This document shows positions 28,623-37,439 of a DNA stretch of 64,000 nt, in pieces. Under the pieces are notes generated by a model that was not told the DNA's origin, ran no database searches, and was given only the letters and a program-made list of their open reading frames with translations. The position numbers and the translations under genes were made by a program. The DNA comes from Acidimicrobiaceae bacterium (GTDB lineage Bacteria > Actinomycetota > Acidimicrobiia > Acidimicrobiales > UBA8190): contig PLZB01000003.1 of assembly GCA_003151955.1 (NCBI GenBank), forward strand, positions 37,900 through 101,899. Reading direction: 5' to 3'. Position 1 is the first letter of the stretch, and the number at the start of each line of letters is the position of its first letter.

Positions 28623-29198
28623 GTGTCCAGCTACAGCATCCGGCAGTACGGGGACCCGGTCCTCCGGCAGCGGGCCCGTGAGGTCGAGGAGATCGACGGT
28701 CGGCTCAACGCCCTGGTCGAGGACATGGTCGAGACGATGTACGAGGCTCCCGGGGTCGGCCTGGCCGCTCCCCAGGTCGGCGTCCGGAAGCGACTCTTCG
28801 TCTACGACCTGGGCGACGAGGTCGGGCCCCGGACCATCGTCAACCCGGTTATCACCGAGTCCCGGGGGGAGTGGACCTTCGAGGAGGGGTGCCTCTCGGT
28901 CCCCGGTCTCTCCTGGCCCATCGTCCGCCCCCGGGAGGTCCACCTGACCGGATACGACGCCGAGGGCCGGGAGGTCTCCATCGAGGCCACCGACTTCGAG
29001 GCCCGGGTCTACCAGCACGAGGTCGACCACCTCGACGGGGTCCTCCTGGTCGAGCGACTCGACGCCGACCAGCGCCGGGAGGCTCTTGGGATCCTCCGGA
29101 TCCGGGCCCTCGACCTCCCCGGGGGGGACCCCGACGGGCTCCTCCGGGTCGTCCCTGATCAGGGCGCCACCGAGGGTCCCGGACTGTCCGGACTGTAG
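28623..29198 (+). CDS. def: Peptide deformylase
   Basis: This metalloenzyme removes the formyl group from nascent proteins. All three motifs are intact: GVGLAAPQVGV, EGCLSVPG with the metal Cys, and QHEVDHLDG with the two His ligands and catalytic Glu. The start GTG at 28623 gives 191 residues and begins VSSYSIRQYGDPVL, the usual N terminus. A longer in-frame extension upstream is not homologous. It lies two genes before fmt, which adds the formyl group, matching the functional pairing seen in many bacteria. Confidence 0.95.
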   Translation: MSSYSIRQYGDPVLRQRAREVEEIDGRLNALVEDMVETMYEAPGVGLAAPQVGVRKRLFVYDLGDEVGPRTIVNPVITESRGEWTFEEGCLSVPGLSWPIVRPREVHLTGYDAEGREVSIEATDFEARVYQHEVDHLDGVLLVERLDADQRREALGILRIRALDLPGGDPDGLLRVVPDQGATEGPGLSGL

Positions 29199-29289
29199 CG
29201 CCCACGCCAGAGCCCACGCCGGGCCGCCGATCTGGCCTACGGTCGGCCGGGGCCAACCGGGCCGGGCAGGTGGATCGGGGTGCGTCTGG

Positions 29290-29682
29290 ATGCCGTCGGG
29301 TGAGGTGGATGCCGGTGACGTGGTCCGCGGGGCGCTGGCCGCCTTCAACAAACGGGACTTCGACGCCGTCCTGGCCCTCCTCCATCCCGAGGTGAGCTGG
29401 CCCAACCTGGTCGAGGGCGGCCGGATCCGGACCAGGGCCGCCATCCGGGCCTACTGGGATGACCAGCTCGCCATCATCGGGGTCCTCCTCGACCCGCACG
29501 AGCTCGTCGTTCTGGGCGACAACGTGACGCTCCTCCTCCACCAGACCATCCTCGACCTCGACGGGGTGGTGATCGCCGAGCTCCGGGTCCGGGGCCGGTT
29601 CGAGCTGAAGGAGGGCCTCATCGTCCGGTTCGACGTGGGGGGCGGGCCGGCCATGGGCCCAGGAGACCTCCCGGTAGCCTGA
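29290..29682 (+). CDS. NTF2-like / SnoaL-like protein
   Basis: This 130-residue single-domain protein has an NTF2-like pattern: an N-terminal helix (VVRGALAAFNKRDFDAVLALLHPEV) followed by strands including LVVLGDNVTLLLHQ and a C-terminal GRFELKEGLIVRFDV. Members bind small hydrophobic ligands or act as isomerases. No catalytic residues can be assigned. It lies between def and fmt, six bases before fmt, and may be co-transcribed only by position. The ATG at 29290 is the first reasonable start. Confidence 0.72.
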   Translation: MPSGEVDAGDVVRGALAAFNKRDFDAVLALLHPEVSWPNLVEGGRIRTRAAIRAYWDDQLAIIGVLLDPHELVVLGDNVTLLLHQTILDLDGVVIAELRVRGRFELKEGLIVRFDVGGGPAMGPGDLPVA

Positions 29683-29687
29683 GGCCG

Positions 29688-30605
29688 GTGGCCCGCCTCG
29701 CCTTCCTCGGTTCCCCCGCCGCCGCCGTCCCGAGCCTCCGGGCCCTGGTGGTGGCCGGCCACGAGGTGGCCCTGGTCGTCAGCCAGCCCGACCGCCGCCG
29801 GGGCCGGGGTGGGGCCCTCACCCCGAGCTCCGTCAAGGCGGCCGCCCTCGAGCTGGGCCTCCCCACCGGGGAGGACCTCGGGGACCTCCCCGGGATCGGG
29901 GCCGAGCTGGGCGTCGTCGTCGCCTACGGCCGGATCGTGCCCCAGGCCCTCCTCGACGTCCTGCCCATGGTCAACGTCCACTTCTCCCTCCTCCCCCGGT
30001 GGCGGGGGGCGGCCCCGGTCGAGCGGGCCCTCCTGGCCGGGGACGGCGAGACCGGTGTCTGCCTGATGCGCCTCGAGGCCGGCCTCGACACCGGTCCCGT
30101 CCTGGGACGTCGGGTCGTGGCCGTCGGGGACCGGGAGACGGCGGGGGAGCTCACCGGGCGGCTGGCCTCCGTCGGGGCCGACCTCCTCGTCGAGGCCCTG
30201 GCCGGCGGGGTGGCTGCCCTCCCCGCCGGCGATCCCCAGCTGGGGGAACCCATCTACGCCGCCAAGCTCTCTCCCGAGGAGTTCCGACTGGATTGGACCG
30301 GCCAGGCCGGGGAGCTGGACCGGGTCGTCCGCCTGGGCCGGGCCTGGACCGAATTCCGGGGCCAGCGGCTCCGGGTCCTCCGGGCCCACCCTGGGGATGC
30401 ACCGGCGGACGGGGGCGACCTCGAGACGGGGATGGTCGAGACGGGAACGGTGGAGAACGGGACAGTCCGGACCGGTGACGGTGTCCTCGTCCTCGACGAG
30501 GTCCAGCCCGAGGGGAAGCGACCGATGGCGGCCCGGGACTGGACCCGGGGGGTCCGGCCCCTTCCCGGGGAGCGCCTCGGCCGGGGCCCGGCCGGGGCCC
30601 GGTAG
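29688..30605 (+). CDS. fmt: Methionyl-tRNA formyltransferase
   Basis: This enzyme formylates initiator Met-tRNA using 10-formyl-tetrahydrofolate. The catalytic Asn-His pair is in MVNVHFSLLPRWRGAAPV and the catalytic Asp in EAGLDTGPVLG. The C-terminal tRNA-binding OB-like domain starts near residue 200 (YAAKLSPEEFRLDW). The length of 305 residues is normal. The start is GTG. The rsmB (sun) gene that usually follows fmt is missing; rpe comes next, nine bases after. Confidence 0.93.
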   Translation: MARLAFLGSPAAAVPSLRALVVAGHEVALVVSQPDRRRGRGGALTPSSVKAAALELGLPTGEDLGDLPGIGAELGVVVAYGRIVPQALLDVLPMVNVHFSLLPRWRGAAPVERALLAGDGETGVCLMRLEAGLDTGPVLGRRVVAVGDRETAGELTGRLASVGADLLVEALAGGVAALPAGDPQLGEPIYAAKLSPEEFRLDWTGQAGELDRVVRLGRAWTEFRGQRLRVLRAHPGDAPADGGDLETGMVETGTVENGTVRTGDGVLVLDEVQPEGKRPMAARDWTRGVRPLPGERLGRGPAGAR

Positions 30606-30614
30606 CCTCGGCCG

Positions 30615-31298
30615 ATGCTCCGGATCGCCCCCTCCGTCCTCTCGGCCGACTTCGGGAACCTGGCCGAGGCCGTCGGCGAGGTGGCCCCCGAGGCGGACTG
30701 GCTCCACGTCGACGTCATGGACGGCCATTTCGTGCCCAACATCACGATCGGGCCCCCGGTGGTCCGCTCGCTGCGGAAGCACAGTGGGCTCTTCTTCGAC
30801 TGCCACCTGATGGTCACCGACCCCGGGGACTACCTCGAGGCCTTCCGGGACGCCGGGGCCGACGGTTGCACCGTCCACGTCGAGGTCGGGAACACCGCCG
30901 CCCTGCTGGCCCAGGCCCGGGACCTCGGTCTCCAGGCCGGCCTGGCCGTCAACCCCGAGACCCCCTACGAGGCCATCGACCCCTTCCTCGACCAGGCCGA
31001 CCTCATCCTCTGCATGACCGTCCACCCCGGATTCGGGGGCCAGGCCTTCATCGAGGACGTCCTCCCCAAGATCGCCCGGACCCGGGCCGAGCTCGACCGC
31101 CGGGGGCTCAGCGCCGAGCTCGAGGTGGACGGGGGGATCGACGAGCGGACCGCCCCGGCCGTGGTTCGGGCCGGGGCCCGGGTGCTCGTGGCCGGATCGG
31201 CCATCTTCGGGGCCGAGCGGTCCTGGGAGGCGGCCCGGGGTCTGCGGGCGGCGGCGGTGGCGGCCCTCCAGGACGGGGCCGGCCAGGCCGCCAAGTAG
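30615..31298 (+). CDS. rpe: Ribulose-phosphate 3-epimerase
   Basis: This enzyme interconverts ribulose 5-phosphate and xylulose 5-phosphate in the pentose phosphate and Calvin pathways. The 227-residue TIM barrel carries IAPSVLSADFGNL, the metal and catalytic motif HVDVMDGHFVPNIT, DCHLMV, and MTVHPGFGGQAF with the phosphate loop GGIDERTAP near the C terminus. All catalytic His and Asp residues are present. It is placed 13 bases before ribD; its product supplies ribulose 5-phosphate, a substrate of the RibB reaction encoded two genes downstream. Confidence 0.95.
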   Translation: MLRIAPSVLSADFGNLAEAVGEVAPEADWLHVDVMDGHFVPNITIGPPVVRSLRKHSGLFFDCHLMVTDPGDYLEAFRDAGADGCTVHVEVGNTAALLAQARDLGLQAGLAVNPETPYEAIDPFLDQADLILCMTVHPGFGGQAFIEDVLPKIARTRAELDRRGLSAELEVDGGIDERTAPAVVRAGARVLVAGSAIFGAERSWEAARGLRAAAVAALQDGAGQAAK

Positions 31299-31310
31299 AC
31301 TGAACCTCCC

Positions 31311-32369
31311 ATGGCACCGGCCTCGAACCCGTCGCTCGGGCAGGGCGAACGGGTCGGTGACCTCGACGCCATGCACCGAGCCATCGCCCTCGCCGCCGCC
31401 GTCCGGGCCCGGACGGCGCCCAACCCCTGGGTGGGATGCCTGGTCGTCGCCGGGGACCGGGTCTTCGAGGGAGCCACGGCGCCCCCCGGTGGGGCCCACG
31501 CCGAGATCGGGGCCCTGGCCGCGGCCGGACCCGAGGCGGTCGGATCGACCCTCTACAGCACCCTCGAGCCCTGTCCCCACCAGGGCCGGACCCCACCCTG
31601 CGTCGACGCCATCGTGGCGGCGGGCGTCCGGCGGGTGGTGATCGGCCTCCTCGACCCCGACCCCCAGGTGGCCGGGGCCGGGGCCGAGGCCCTCCGCCAG
31701 GCCGGACTCGAGGTCACCGTCGGGGTGGCCGCCGACGAGGTGGCGGCCCAGCTCGCCCCCTACCTGAAGCACCGCCGGACGGGCCGACCCTGGGTCGTTC
31801 TCAAGCTGGCCGGGACTCTCGACGGGCGTCTCGCCGCTCCCGACGGATCCTCCCGGTGGGTCACCGGCGCAGAGGCCAGGGCCGACGCCCACCGCCTCCG
31901 GGCCGAGTCCGACGCCGTCCTCGTCGGCGCGGGGACGGTCCGGGCCGACGACCCACGCCTCACGGTCCGGACCGACCCCCCGGCCGAGCGGCAGCCGCTC
32001 CGGATCGTCCTGGGTCGGGCCCCCGCCGGTGCCGCCGTCCACCCCGCCACGGAGCTCTCCGGGGAGCTCCCCACCATCCTCGACGACCTGGGCCGGCAGG
32101 GGGTCCTCCAGGTCCTGGTGGAGGGGGGAGCCCGGGTGGCCCACGACTTCCACGCCGCCGGCCTCGTCGACCGCTACGTGCTCTACCTGGCCCCGGCCCT
32201 CTTCGGGGGGGACGACGGCGTCCCCCTCTTCGCCGGCCCCGGGGCCCCCACCATCGACCAGCTCTGGCGGGGACGGCTCGTCTCCGTGGCCCGGCTCGGG
32301 GAGGATCTCCGACTCGAGCTGGCCCCCAATTCGCCCGGTGAGACCGGGCCCGTCCGGGAGGCAGCCTGA
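31311..32369 (+). CDS. ribD: Bifunctional riboflavin deaminase/reductase RibD
   Basis: This bifunctional enzyme catalyses the second and third steps of riboflavin synthesis. The N-terminal deaminase has zinc ligands HAE in GGAHAEIGAL and PCPHQGRTPPC. The C-terminal reductase starts near residue 158 (PWVVLKLAGTLDGRLAA) and shows the NADPH site LVGAGTVRADDP. The 352-residue length is typical. TAGACT about ten bases before the ATG could be a -10 element. No FMN riboswitch precedes it, since only 12 bases separate it from rpe. The stop abuts the ribBA ATG. Confidence 0.94.
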   Translation: MAPASNPSLGQGERVGDLDAMHRAIALAAAVRARTAPNPWVGCLVVAGDRVFEGATAPPGGAHAEIGALAAAGPEAVGSTLYSTLEPCPHQGRTPPCVDAIVAAGVRRVVIGLLDPDPQVAGAGAEALRQAGLEVTVGVAADEVAAQLAPYLKHRRTGRPWVVLKLAGTLDGRLAAPDGSSRWVTGAEARADAHRLRAESDAVLVGAGTVRADDPRLTVRTDPPAERQPLRIVLGRAPAGAAVHPATELSGELPTILDDLGRQGVLQVLVEGGARVAHDFHAAGLVDRYVLYLAPALFGGDDGVPLFAGPGAPTIDQLWRGRLVSVARLGEDLRLELAPNSPGETGPVREAA

Positions 32370-33638
32370 ATGCCCTTCGATCCGATCGAGGATGCCATCG
32401 CAGCCATCGGCCGTGGCGAGATCGTCGTCGTCGTCGATGACGAGGACCGGGAGAACGAGGGTGACCTCGTCATGGCGGCCGAGTTCGCCACCGGCGAGAA
32501 GATCGCCTTCTTCCTGGCCCACACCTCCGGGGTGATCTGCACCCCGGTGACCCCGGAGCGGGCCGACCAGCTCGACCTCCCCCTCATGGTGACGGCCAAC
32601 ACCGAGTCCCAGCTGACCGCCTTCACCGTCAGCGTCGACTACCGCCACGGGACCACGACGGGGATCTCCGCCGACGACCGGGCCGCCACCATCCGGGCCC
32701 TCATCGACCCCCACACCCGGCCCAGCGACCTGAACCGGCCCGGCCATATCTTCCCCCTCCGCTATCGCCCCGGAGGCGTCCTCAAGCGGGGGGGCCACAC
32801 CGAGGCCACCGTCGACCTGGTCAAGGCGGCCGGCCTCTACCCGGCCGGGGTCCTCTGCGAGATCGTCTCCGAGGACAAGTCGGAGATGGCCCGGCTCCCC
32901 GAGCTGATCACCTTCGCCAAGAAGCACAACCTCCTCCTCATCTCCATCGCCGACCTCATCCGCCACCGCCGCCAGAAGGACAAGCTGGTCCGCCGGATCA
33001 CCGGCCCGGCCCGGATTCCGACCGAGTTCGGTGACTTCACCGGCTACGCCTACGAGTCCGTCCTCGACGGGGAGCACCACCTGGCCCTGGTCCGCGAGGG
33101 GGAGGGGACCCCCGAGGACCACGAGCGCTCCGAGCAGGCCCGGCCCCTGGCCGGGATCGGCGACATCCTGGTCCGGGTCCACTCCGAGTGCCTGACCGGT
33201 GACGTCTTCGGGTCCCGTCGCTGCGACTGCGGCCCCCAGCTCCACGAGGCCATGCGGCTCATCGCCTCCGAGGGCCGGGGGGTCATCGTCTACCTCCGGG
33301 GCCACGAGGGCCGGGGGATCGGCCTGGCCCACAAGCTCCGGGCCTACACCCTCCAGGAGGAGGGCCACGACACCGTCGACGCCAACATCGAGCTCGGCCT
33401 CCCCGTCGACAGCCGGGAGTACGGGATCGGGGCTCAGATCCTCGTCGACCTCGGGGTCACCACCATGCGGCTCATGACGAACAACCCCATGAAGTACGGG
33501 GGCCTCGAGGGCTTCGGTCTCGACATCGTCGAGCGGGTCTCGCTCACCAACCACGCCAACCCCGACAACATCGAGTACCTCCGGACCAAGCGGGAGCGCC
33601 TCGGACACCTCATGGAGGGGCTCGATGACGTCCTCTGA
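32370..33638 (+). CDS. ribBA: Bifunctional DHBP synthase / GTP cyclohydrolase II
   Basis: This enzyme makes both riboflavin precursors. Residues 1-205 form dihydroxybutanone phosphate synthase (VVVDDEDRENEGDLVMAAE, RPGHIFPLR and RGGHTEA motifs). The rest is GTP cyclohydrolase II with the zinc Cys motif CLTGDVFGSRRCDCGPQL, the catalytic RGHEGRGIGL and the TNNPMKY phosphate site. All residues needed for both activities are present. The ATG follows the ribD stop directly. Riboflavin synthase (ribE) is not present between ribD and ribBA. Confidence 0.95.
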   Translation: MPFDPIEDAIAAIGRGEIVVVVDDEDRENEGDLVMAAEFATGEKIAFFLAHTSGVICTPVTPERADQLDLPLMVTANTESQLTAFTVSVDYRHGTTTGISADDRAATIRALIDPHTRPSDLNRPGHIFPLRYRPGGVLKRGGHTEATVDLVKAAGLYPAGVLCEIVSEDKSEMARLPELITFAKKHNLLLISIADLIRHRRQKDKLVRRITGPARIPTEFGDFTGYAYESVLDGEHHLALVREGEGTPEDHERSEQARPLAGIGDILVRVHSECLTGDVFGSRRCDCGPQLHEAMRLIASEGRGVIVYLRGHEGRGIGLAHKLRAYTLQEEGHDTVDANIELGLPVDSREYGIGAQILVDLGVTTMRLMTNNPMKYGGLEGFGLDIVERVSLTNHANPDNIEYLRTKRERLGHLMEGLDDVL

Positions 33639-34164
33639 CCAGACCGTCCTCGTCGAGGGCACCATCGAGGCCGTCGCCGTCCGGGTGGCCACCTCCACCG
33701 TCGGCCGCCCCGGGACGGGTCCGAACCGGGTGGCCGTCGTCTGCGCCAAGTTCAACGGGGGCATCACCGCCCGGCTCCTCGACGGGGTCCTGGCCGGCCT
33801 GGAGGACTCCGGGGTTCCCAGCGACACCGTGGCTGTGGCCTGGGTGCCCGGCGCCTTCGAGCTGCCCCTGGCCGCCCAGCAGGTGGCCCGCTCCGGCCGG
33901 GTCGACGCCGTCATCGCCCTCGGGGCCGTCATCCGGGGCGACACCCCCCACTTCGACTTCGTGGCCGGTGAGTGCGCGGCCGGCCTCCAGAGGGTCAGCC
34001 TGGAGACCGGGATGCCCGTCGTCTTCGGGGTGCTCACCACCGACACCGTCGACCAGGCCCTGGAGCGGGCCGTCGAGGGCCCGGCCAACAAGGGCTACGA
34101 GGCGGCCATCACCGCCCTCGAGATGACGAGCCTCCTGGACCGCCTCCCGGTCCAGGGCCGCTGA
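33625..34164 (+). CDS. ribH: 6,7-dimethyl-8-ribityllumazine synthase
   Basis: This enzyme condenses the two RibBA/RibD products into lumazine, the penultimate riboflavin step. The core begins near residue 35 (RVAVVCAKFNGGITARLLDG) with WVPGAFELPLAAQ and the catalytic-His region GAVIRGDTPHFDFVAGE; GVLTTDTVDQALERA follows. About 30 residues precede the core, more than usual. The gene overlaps ribBA by 14 bases, consistent with coupling. Confidence 0.94.
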   Translation: MTSSDQTVLVEGTIEAVAVRVATSTVGRPGTGPNRVAVVCAKFNGGITARLLDGVLAGLEDSGVPSDTVAVAWVPGAFELPLAAQQVARSGRVDAVIALGAVIRGDTPHFDFVAGECAAGLQRVSLETGMPVVFGVLTTDTVDQALERAVEGPANKGYEAAITALEMTSLLDRLPVQGR

Positions 34165-34174
34165 AGGGAGTCCC

Positions 34175-35050
34175 GTGCTGCGCCTGGTCCTGCCCAAGGG
34201 TTCCCTCGAGAAGGCCACCCTCGAGCTCTTCGCCGCCGCCGACCTGGCCGTGACCCGGTCCTCCGAGGTCGACTACCGGGCCACCGTCGACGACCCCCGG
34301 ATCGACGACGTCCGGATCCTCCGCCCCCAGGAGATCCCCGTCTACGTTGCCGACGGCCTCTTCGACCTCGGGATCACCGGCCGGGACTGGATCGAGGAAA
34401 CCGGTGCCGACGTCGTCTCCCTGGGGGAGCTGGCCTACTCAAAGGCGACGGCCAACCCCATCCGGGTCGTCCTGGCCGTCGGGGGGGACTCCCCGCTGCG
34501 CCGGGCCGCCGATCTCCCCGAGGGGGCCCGGGTCTCGACCGAGTACCCCGAGCTGACCCGCCGCCACCTCGAGCAGCTCGGCGTCAAGGCCGACGTCCGC
34601 CTCTCCTACGGGGCCACCGAGGCCAAGATCCCCGACATCGCCGACGCCGTCGTCGAGATCACCGAGACGGGCCGGGCCATCAAGGCGGCCGGCCTCCGGA
34701 TCATCGAGACCCTCCTCGTCTCCCGGACCGAGCTGGTCGCCAATCCTGCCGCCGCCGCCGACCCGGTCAAGCGCCATGCCATGGACCAGCTCCTCACCCT
34801 CCTCCAGGGGGCCCTCGAGGCCCGGGGGAAGGTCCTCATCAAGCTGAACGTCCCCACCGACCAGCTCGAGGAGGTCCTGGCCGTCCTCCCCGCCCTCAAG
34901 GCCCCCACCGTCTCCGAGCTCTCCCACCACGGCGGCTACGCCGTCGAGACGGTCGTCCCCAAGTCGGAGGTCAACATCCTGATCCCCGACCTGAAGGACC
35001 GCGGCGCCACCGACATCATCGAGCTCCCCATCTCCAAGATCGTCCACTGA
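34175..35050 (+). CDS. hisG: ATP phosphoribosyltransferase, long form
   Basis: This is the first enzyme of histidine synthesis. The 291-residue product is the long, HisZ-independent type with a C-terminal regulatory domain after residue ~210 (KVLIKLNVPTDQLEEVLAVL and GGYAVETVVPKSEV), which in relatives binds histidine for feedback inhibition. The PRPP loop is in LVGNP-like sequence EITETGRAIKAAGLR. The GTG start has AAGGGAG ten bases before it. The frequent partner hisE is not adjacent. Confidence 0.94.
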   Translation: MLRLVLPKGSLEKATLELFAAADLAVTRSSEVDYRATVDDPRIDDVRILRPQEIPVYVADGLFDLGITGRDWIEETGADVVSLGELAYSKATANPIRVVLAVGGDSPLRRAADLPEGARVSTEYPELTRRHLEQLGVKADVRLSYGATEAKIPDIADAVVEITETGRAIKAAGLRIIETLLVSRTELVANPAAAADPVKRHAMDQLLTLLQGALEARGKVLIKLNVPTDQLEEVLAVLPALKAPTVSELSHHGGYAVETVVPKSEVNILIPDLKDRGATDIIELPISKIVH

Positions 35051-35077
35051 TGGTCCAGGCCCACTGATGGTTCAGGC
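35044..35077 (+). repeat. 17-bp tandem duplication at the hisG stop / csp start
   Basis: ccactgatggtccaggc (35044-35060) is followed directly by ccactgatggttcaggc, with one mismatch. The first copy contains the hisG stop and an ATG; the second contains the ATG of the next gene. The duplication thus moved a start-codon segment next to the stop. Confidence 0.85.
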
Positions 35078-35300
35078 GCGCCGGGGACCGAACCGGCCCC
35101 GGACCGGTCGGGTGGCCGACTTCGACGAGGCCCGGGGCCTCGGGACCGTGGTCGCCGACGACGGGACCCCATTCCCTTTCCACTCCACGGCCATCGCCGA
35201 CGAGACCCGGAGGATCGCCGTCGGGACCCCCGTCGTCTTCGTGGCCGCCCCCGGCCACCTCGGCCGGATCGAGGCCCGGGCCGTCACCGTCCTCGGGTGA
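35067..35300 (+). CDS. Cold-shock-domain-like small protein
   Basis: This 77-residue protein resembles a single cold-shock domain: TGRVADFDEARGLGTVVADDG corresponds to RNP1 (KGFGFI in CspA, here RGLGTV), and PFPFHSTAI corresponds to RNP2 (VFVHFSAI). The aromatic residues that stack on nucleic acid are partly replaced, so binding may be weak. The start ATG lies in the second copy of a 17-bp tandem duplication that includes the hisG stop codon. It may be co-transcribed with hisG. Confidence 0.75.
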   Translation: MVQARRGPNRPRTGRVADFDEARGLGTVVADDGTPFPFHSTAIADETRRIAVGTPVVFVAAPGHLGRIEARAVTVLG

Positions 35301-35407
35301 GATCCCCGCCCCCTGGGGCCGATTTCGACACGATCGGTAGGGTCAAGACCGCCCCCAGCCACCTTTGTTGACGTGGAGGGGTGTCGCCCACCAGGGGGGT
35401 CTGTCCA

Positions 35408-36325
35408 ATGTCGTGTCTCCGATACCGCGCCCCGTCGAGACGGCGGGCGATTGGCACCCCGGTCGCCGTTGGGACCCTGCTGGTAGCGGGATTCCCGGGC
35501 GTCTCCGTGGTCGGGAGTTCGCCGGCCTCGGCCGCACCGTCCCCTCCACCTCAGGCGTGGCCCGTGGCCGGCACCGGGTCGCTCGTCCTCGACGAGATCT
35601 CCTGCGGGAGCCCTTCGACCTGCATGGCGAACTCGAACCAGGGTCTGATGGTGACCGAGGACGAGGGCACGACCTGGACTCGCCACCGTCCTGGACTGCC
35701 TCGGGCTCGGCAGCCTCGGTGTCACCGACTCAGGGACCTTCTATGCCTTCTTCGCCACCTCGGACGGCGGAGCCACATGGGCGCAGGAGCCCATTCCGGT
35801 GCAGGGCGGCTGGCAGGGCGCCGTTTCGTGCATCACCGCCTCGAGGTGCCTGGCCACCGAGAACCCCCAGGGTCCCGCCTGGGGCACCTACGAGCTCCTG
35901 TCCACGTCGGACGGGGGGGCCAGCTGGGCTCGCCTCAGCTCGTGGACCTTCACACCGTCACCCTCACAACCCCCTTCCCCGGGGAGTCCCCCCTCTTCGT
36001 CAGCGGAGACGGTGGGACGACCTGGCTGAACCTGCCCCTCCCCAGCGGTGTGGCGGCGACCGAGGTGACCGGCGGGACCTGGACGGACGCATGGGACTGC
36101 TTCATGGTCGGCGTCCACAGCGGCACCTCGACCGCATTCGTCGAGGACACCTCGGATGCAGGAGGGACCTGGACCGGCCAGGACCTCGGGTCCGGCATCA
36201 CCAATTTCGACTCCGTTGCGTGTCCGGCCAAATCGACCTGCCTCGTCACCGCCGCCGCCCTCGCCGGCGGGGCATCCCTGCTCGTCTGGCAGCGTCGGAG
36301 TCGGCGTCCGGCCCCGTCGGCCTGA
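35408..36325 (+). pseudogene. Secreted BNR/Ycf48-type beta-propeller protein, doubly frameshifted
   Basis: A signal peptide region (RRRAIGTPVAVGTLLVAGF) is followed by BNR-like blades. Protein-like sequence starts in one frame (LVLDEISCGSPSTCMA), shifts near 35680-35700 to the next frame (FYAFFATSDGGATWAQ and LLSTSDGGASWARL), and returns near 35930-35985 to the first (LFVSGDGGTTWLNLP, FDSVACPAKSTCLV). The two shifts compensate, so the C terminus stays in frame: a short hydrophobic stretch then WQRRSRR. It could be a true pseudogene or a sequencing error; the conserved blades favour recent damage. Confidence 0.7.
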
Positions 36326-36334
36326 GCGGGCCCC

Positions 36335-37027
36335 CTACGAGGCCAGGAGCTCGAGGATCTCGTCCAGATCGGTGAGATCCTCCCGCAGCGCATCGGGCTC
36401 GAGAGCGGCCAGCACGTCGAGGGCAGTGCCTCCGGTGCCGACCAGGAGGCAGCGGACGCCCCCGGCTCGGGCACAGGCCAGGTCGTTGGGGGCGTCACCG
36501 ATGACCCAGACCTCACCGGTGCCGAACCGGAGGCCCCGCTGGTCGGCGGCTCGGGCCAGGGCGACGGGGACGAGGTTGGAGCGGTCGGGGTCGTCGCTGC
36601 CGTAGGCGCCGATGGCCAGGTCGAGGAACCGGTCGAGGCCGAAGGCGGCCAGCTTGACCCGGGCGTTGGGGGCGATGTTCCCGGTGAGGGCGGTCTGGTG
36701 GAACCGGTCGTCGGAGGCGAGTCGGTCGAGGAGGGCTTCGACGCCGGGCTGGGCCCGACCCCGGGCCCGCAGCGCCCCCGAGGCGGCGGCCAGCTCCGTC
36801 TCGAGGTGGGCCAGGACGGCAGGGAGGTGGGTGTCGCCGGTGGCGGCGAGGTCGAGGAGGGCGAGGTACTCCCGGACGATCTGGGGGTCGGTCTTCCCCG
36901 ACATCGGGGGCCGGGAGGGGGGGAGGATCCCGAGGGCCCGGTCGAAGGCCCGGTCGAACACCTCGGCCCCGACCCCGTCCCCGTGGACCAGGGTCCCGTC
37001 GATGTCCCAGAGGATGAGCCGTCCCAT
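36335..37027 (-). CDS. HAD-superfamily phosphatase
   Basis: This is a 230-residue haloacid-dehalogenase-type hydrolase. Motif I is DIDGTLVHGDG, with both Asp. Motif II is the Thr in QTALTGNIAPN, and motif IV is WVIGDAPNDLACARA. The helical cap (residues 15-95) makes it subfamily I, similar to phosphoglycolate phosphatases. The ATG at 37027 sits exactly before the conserved beta1 strand (MGRLILWDIDGT), so longer starts are unlikely. The substrate cannot be named. Confidence 0.9.
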   Translation of the reverse strand: MGRLILWDIDGTLVHGDGVGAEVFDRAFDRALGILPPSRPPMSGKTDPQIVREYLALLDLAATGDTHLPAVLAHLETELAAASGALRARGRAQPGVEALLDRLASDDRFHQTALTGNIAPNARVKLAAFGLDRFLDLAIGAYGSDDPDRSNLVPVALARAADQRGLRFGTGEVWVIGDAPNDLACARAGGVRCLLVGTGGTALDVLAALEPDALREDLTDLDEILELLAS

Positions 37028-37097
37028 CCCGGCGAGTCTGGTCCAGTTCCGCCCCGTCCCGGCGACGTGGGAACCTGGGACGGTGAGAAGCAAGGTC

Positions 37098-37376
37098 ATG
37101 TACGTCGAGCTGAAGTCGGGCCACGCCGGGGACGGTCCGGCCTGGGTGGGCCGGGTCACCCTGTCGAAGACGGGACGGACCCTCACCTACCGCGGGATGC
37201 GGCTCGAGAAAGTCGACGGTATCCTCGGGAACTACCGGGATATGGACTCCGGCGACGAGTACTGGATCTCCAACGTCAAGCGGGGCCGCCACCAGCGGCA
37301 GGCCGCCGGCGTCGGTCCGGTCGAGATCGACGAGGACGCCCGGGAGGAGTTTGAGCGACTGACGGGTGGGGGATGA
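37098..37376 (+). CDS. Small conserved hypothetical protein
   Basis: This 92-residue protein belongs, from memory, to a widespread small family with the pattern MYVELKSG..GPAWVGRV followed by SKTGRTLTYRG, GNYRDMDSGDEYWISNVKR and a C-terminal VEIDEDAREEFE. It is beta-rich with a single likely domain. The family has no established function; misleading names occur in databases and none is used here. It is divergent from the HAD gene. Confidence 0.8.
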   Translation: MYVELKSGHAGDGPAWVGRVTLSKTGRTLTYRGMRLEKVDGILGNYRDMDSGDEYWISNVKRGRHQRQAAGVGPVEIDEDAREEFERLTGGG

Positions 37377-37439
37377 CCGGTCCGGAGCAGTAACGGGAAG
37401 TCGTCGGGGGCGGCGCAGTGCGTCGCACAGAGTTGAGGG

